The notes under the pieces are model-generated. The model worked only from the letters and a program-made list of their open reading frames with translations. It ran no database searches and was not told the DNA's origin. A stretch of DNA of 8,860 bases from Saprospiraceae bacterium. GTDB taxonomy: Bacteria > Bacteroidota > Bacteroidia > Bacteroidales > JAIPBB01. How positions within the stretch are numbered: position 1 is the first letter of the stretch; each line of letters begins with the position of its first letter. The stretch lies in the NCBI GenBank assembly GCA_021739805.1, contig JAIPBB010000224.1, forward strand, positions 1 to 8,860, given 5' to 3'. The position numbers and the translations under genes are program-made. Positions 6,944 to 8,860 of this stretch are shown here, piece after piece.

Positions 6944-8254
6944 TTATTTTTTTTCGAAAAATGCGGCAATTATCTTTTCAGCGTAATTAAGCATTTCACT
7001 GGTTAAACCAGGGTAGGTACCTAAAAAGAAAGTATTGTTCATTATGTAATCCGTATTATCAAGGTGATCAGCAACCCTCCAGTTTTTATTAATAAAAGCA
7101 GGTTGTTTAGTCATGTTCCCGGCAAATAAATTGCGGGTCATGATTAGATTCTCATTTAAGTATAAAATGAATTCATTTCTGGTAAATGAAGTATCAGGTT
7201 TTAGGGTTACAATAAAAGCAAACCAAGAAGGGTCAGCATTCTCAGTAGCTTCAGGCAGAATAAAATGCTTTTCGTATTTTGAAAAAATTCTGATCCAACT
7301 ATTAAAATTTTCTCTTCGTTTTTTGCCAAATTCATCCAATTTGTCCATTTGTGCTGAACCAATTGCAGCCTGAATATCAGTCATTTTAAGATTAAAACCG
7401 ATTTCAGAATAAACATATTTATGATCAAAACCGTAGGGCAATGCACCTAGTTGTTGTGAAAAACGCTTTCCACAGGTATTGTTCTCTCCTCCGGCACAAT
7501 AACAATCACGCCCCCAATCTCTAAATGATCTGATTAATAATGCTAATTGAGGGTCATTTGTCACAACAGCACCACCTTCCCCGGTAGTAATATGATGAGC
7601 AGGATAAAATGAATAAGTTGATATGTGCCCAAAAGTCCCGGTATATTTATCCTTATACAAACTTCCAAAAGCATCACAATTATCTTCGATCACCCATAAG
7701 TCATGTTCTTTAGCAATATCCATAACAACCTCTAGGTTAAATGGGTTACCCAGGGTGTGGGCAAGAAAAATGCAACGTGTTTTTGGGGTGATCGATTTAC
7801 GTAACATATCAACATCAATATTGTAAGTAGGAATATGTACATCTACAAATACAGGAATTAATCCATATTGAATAATTGGTGTTACAGTAACGGGAAAACC
7901 TGCTGCGACGGAAATAACTTCGTCGCCTGCTTTTAAACGTTTATCACCAAGCTTTTCTGATGTGAGAGCAGAAAATGCCAATAAGTTTGCTGAAGAACCA
8001 GAATTTGTAAGTATGGCACCATCCATACCAAGATAAGCGGCTATTTTTTCAGCGAAATCTTCTGAAAAACGTCCTTCTGTGAGCCAAAAATCAAGACAGG
8101 CTTCGGTCGAATTCATTATTTCATTTTCATCAAATACTCTACCGGCATAAATTACATTTGATTTACCCGCTACGAAGTTTTGTGGAGAAAACTTGCTATC
8201 ATAATATTCTTTAACTAATTCTAAAATTTTATTACGTATTTCCTGATGTTCCAT
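6944..8254 (-). CDS. rfbH: CDP-4-dehydro-6-deoxyglucose 3-dehydratase (E1, RfbH/DdhC), [2Fe-2S] and PMP dependent
   Basis: This 436-residue protein has the DegT/DnrJ/EryC1 aminotransferase fold but is a dehydratase. In SFYPAHHITTGEGGAV the lysine that would bind PLP is replaced by histidine (His220), the hallmark of E1. The four iron-sulfur ligands are present with the known spacing C-x57-C-x-C-x7-C: Cys193 (EDNCDAFG), Cys251, Cys253 (DCYCAGG) and Cys261. Asp191 should pair with the cofactor pyridine nitrogen, and NSGSSANL at 84-91 forms the phosphate-binding region. In characterised relatives E1 binds PMP, forms a Schiff base with CDP-4-keto-6-deoxyglucose, loses the C3 hydroxyl, and receives electrons one at a time from the partner reductase E3. 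The ATG start at 8252-8254 gives a full-length family protein. It sits 2 bases after the SDR gene and 3 bases before the flavin reductase, which supports a translationally linked pathway. ColD, the closest alternative, lacks the cluster cysteines. Confidence 0.96.
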   Translation of the reverse strand: MEHQEIRNKILELVKEYYDSKFSPQNFVAGKSNVIYAGRVFDENEIMNSTEACLDFWLTEGRFSEDFAEKIAAYLGMDGAILTNSGSSANLLAFSALTSEKLGDKRLKAGDEVISVAAGFPVTVTPIIQYGLIPVFVDVHIPTYNIDVDMLRKSITPKTRCIFLAHTLGNPFNLEVVMDIAKEHDLWVIEDNCDAFGSLYKDKYTGTFGHISTYSFYPAHHITTGEGGAVVTNDPQLALLIRSFRDWGRDCYCAGGENNTCGKRFSQQLGALPYGFDHKYVYSEIGFNLKMTDIQAAIGSAQMDKLDEFGKKRRENFNSWIRIFSKYEKHFILPEATENADPSWFAFIVTLKPDTSFTRNEFILYLNENLIMTRNLFAGNMTKQPAFINKNWRVADHLDNTDYIMNNTFFLGTYPGLTSEMLNYAEKIIAAFFEKK

Positions 8255-8256
8255 TT

Positions 8257-8860
8257 TTAAATAATCCTTAAACGTTTCTTCTCGAATTGAATAGTTTCTT
8301 TTAGTGCATTTATAAAATTATATTCTGGCTTCCAGCCAATTTTTTTTAAATATGATAAGTCGGCATGCGATTCCATTATTTCCCCTTCTCTTTGTTTTAG
8401 TGCCCCAAACAAAAGCTCTGCTCTACTTTGAATGATATGATGTGCACTTAACACAAAATCTTTAATGCTGATAGTATTTCCAGTACCCACATTAATGGTA
8501 ATTTTATCAAAAAGATTCAAATTGTGAATAGCGTACTCATACAGTCCCGCAACATCTTTACAGTATATAAAATCTCTTTTTTGTTCAGCCGAAGTCAATT
8601 CTATTCTTTCGTTATTTATTAATTGGTGAATGATACGATTTGTAAATTTATTTGGATTGTCATTTATCCCAAACAAATGCTCCAATTTGAAATTAATAAT
8701 TTTAATTTTAGATGAATACAAGGATAGTAATTCTTCTAAATGCTTTTTGGTGAAAATGTAAGATTTTAAATATGTATAATTGTAATTTTCCGGTTTATTA
8801 AAAAAAGAATCGGTATTAAAAAAAGCTTTAACATTATTATTTATAGCAGTTTCAATAAGC
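8257..8860 (-). CDS. NAD(P)-dependent sugar-nucleotide reductase/epimerase (SDR family), partial, N-terminus beyond the window
   Basis: About 200 C-terminal residues of an extended short-chain dehydrogenase are visible; the frame stays open to the right edge, so the N-terminal Rossmann fold with its glycine-rich NAD(P) motif (roughly the first 90 residues of a 290-300 residue family) is missing. A TTG at 8719-8721 should not be taken as the start, because clear family sequence continues upstream of it (LIETAINNNVKAFFNTDSFF, then the catalytic YIFTK, a YxxxK motif at about 8746-8760). Downstream come KLEHLFG, the substrate-binding stretch SAEQKRDFIYCKDV, NVGTGNTISIKDF and QREGEIMES, a pattern I associate with RfbJ-like CDP-abequose/CDP-paratose synthases. 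The stop lies two bases before rfbH, so the likely role is the final C4 keto reduction in CDP-3,6-dideoxyhexose synthesis, in the cytoplasm. The SDR assignment is firm; the exact product sugar (abequose, paratose or another) cannot be told from this fragment. Confidence 0.85.
   Translation of the reverse strand, partial: LIETAINNNVKAFFNTDSFFNKPENYNYTYLKSYIFTKKHLEELLSLYSSKIKIINFKLEHLFGINDNPNKFTNRIIHQLINNERIELTSAEQKRDFIYCKDVAGLYEYAIHNLNLFDKITINVGTGNTISIKDFVLSAHHIIQSRAELLFGALKQREGEIMESHADLSYLKKIGWKPEYNFINALKETIQFEKKRLRII

Noticed and set aside
8719..8721. TTG as start codon of the SDR gene
   Set aside because: The frame continues upstream with the catalytic YxxxK motif and other family sequence to the window edge, so the true start is outside.

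Overview
The window reads as the inside of a surface-polysaccharide (O-antigen or capsule type) gene cluster from a member of the Bacteroidota. The strongest taxonomic sign is the secreted PHP protein, which ends in a type A sorting domain of the type IX secretion system (T9SS), a machine found only in that phylum. The high A+T content and the lack of obvious Shine-Dalgarno sequences before starts fit this. No closer taxonomy can be supported.

All nine genes lie on the minus strand, so transcription runs from right to left. Gaps are small: 2 and 3 bases, a 23-base overlap, and 31 to 70 bases elsewhere. This suggests one long operon that enters at the right edge and leaves at the left edge. 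I see no promoter, terminator, RNA gene, mobile element or CRISPR array, and no gene-free stretch over 70 bases.

Right part (8860 to 6251), CDP-3,6-dideoxyhexose module: a sugar-nucleotide reductase of the SDR family (N-terminus off the window), then RfbH/E1, the iron-sulfur PMP-dependent 3-dehydratase with its diagnostic histidine and four cysteines, then a flavin reductase that should act as E3 but lacks the usual ferredoxin domain. Together they would remove the 3-hydroxyl of CDP-4-keto-6-deoxyglucose and reduce the product to a sugar such as abequose, paratose, tyvelose or ascarylose. The genes making the CDP-sugar precursor are not in the window.

Middle part (6180 to 3603): a Wzx-type flippase and a VioA-like sugar aminotransferase, which implies a second unusual sugar carrying a 4-amino group.

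Left part (3571 to 1): a less expected set. It holds a secreted PHP-fold phosphoesterase with a T9SS tail, an ATP-grasp/HAD fusion protein, a DUF4956 membrane protein, and the start of a membrane-anchored protein that may be CotH-like. No glycosyltransferase or polymerase is present here. The left set is the part least explained by known polysaccharide pathways; it may decorate or process the glycan or a surface protein.
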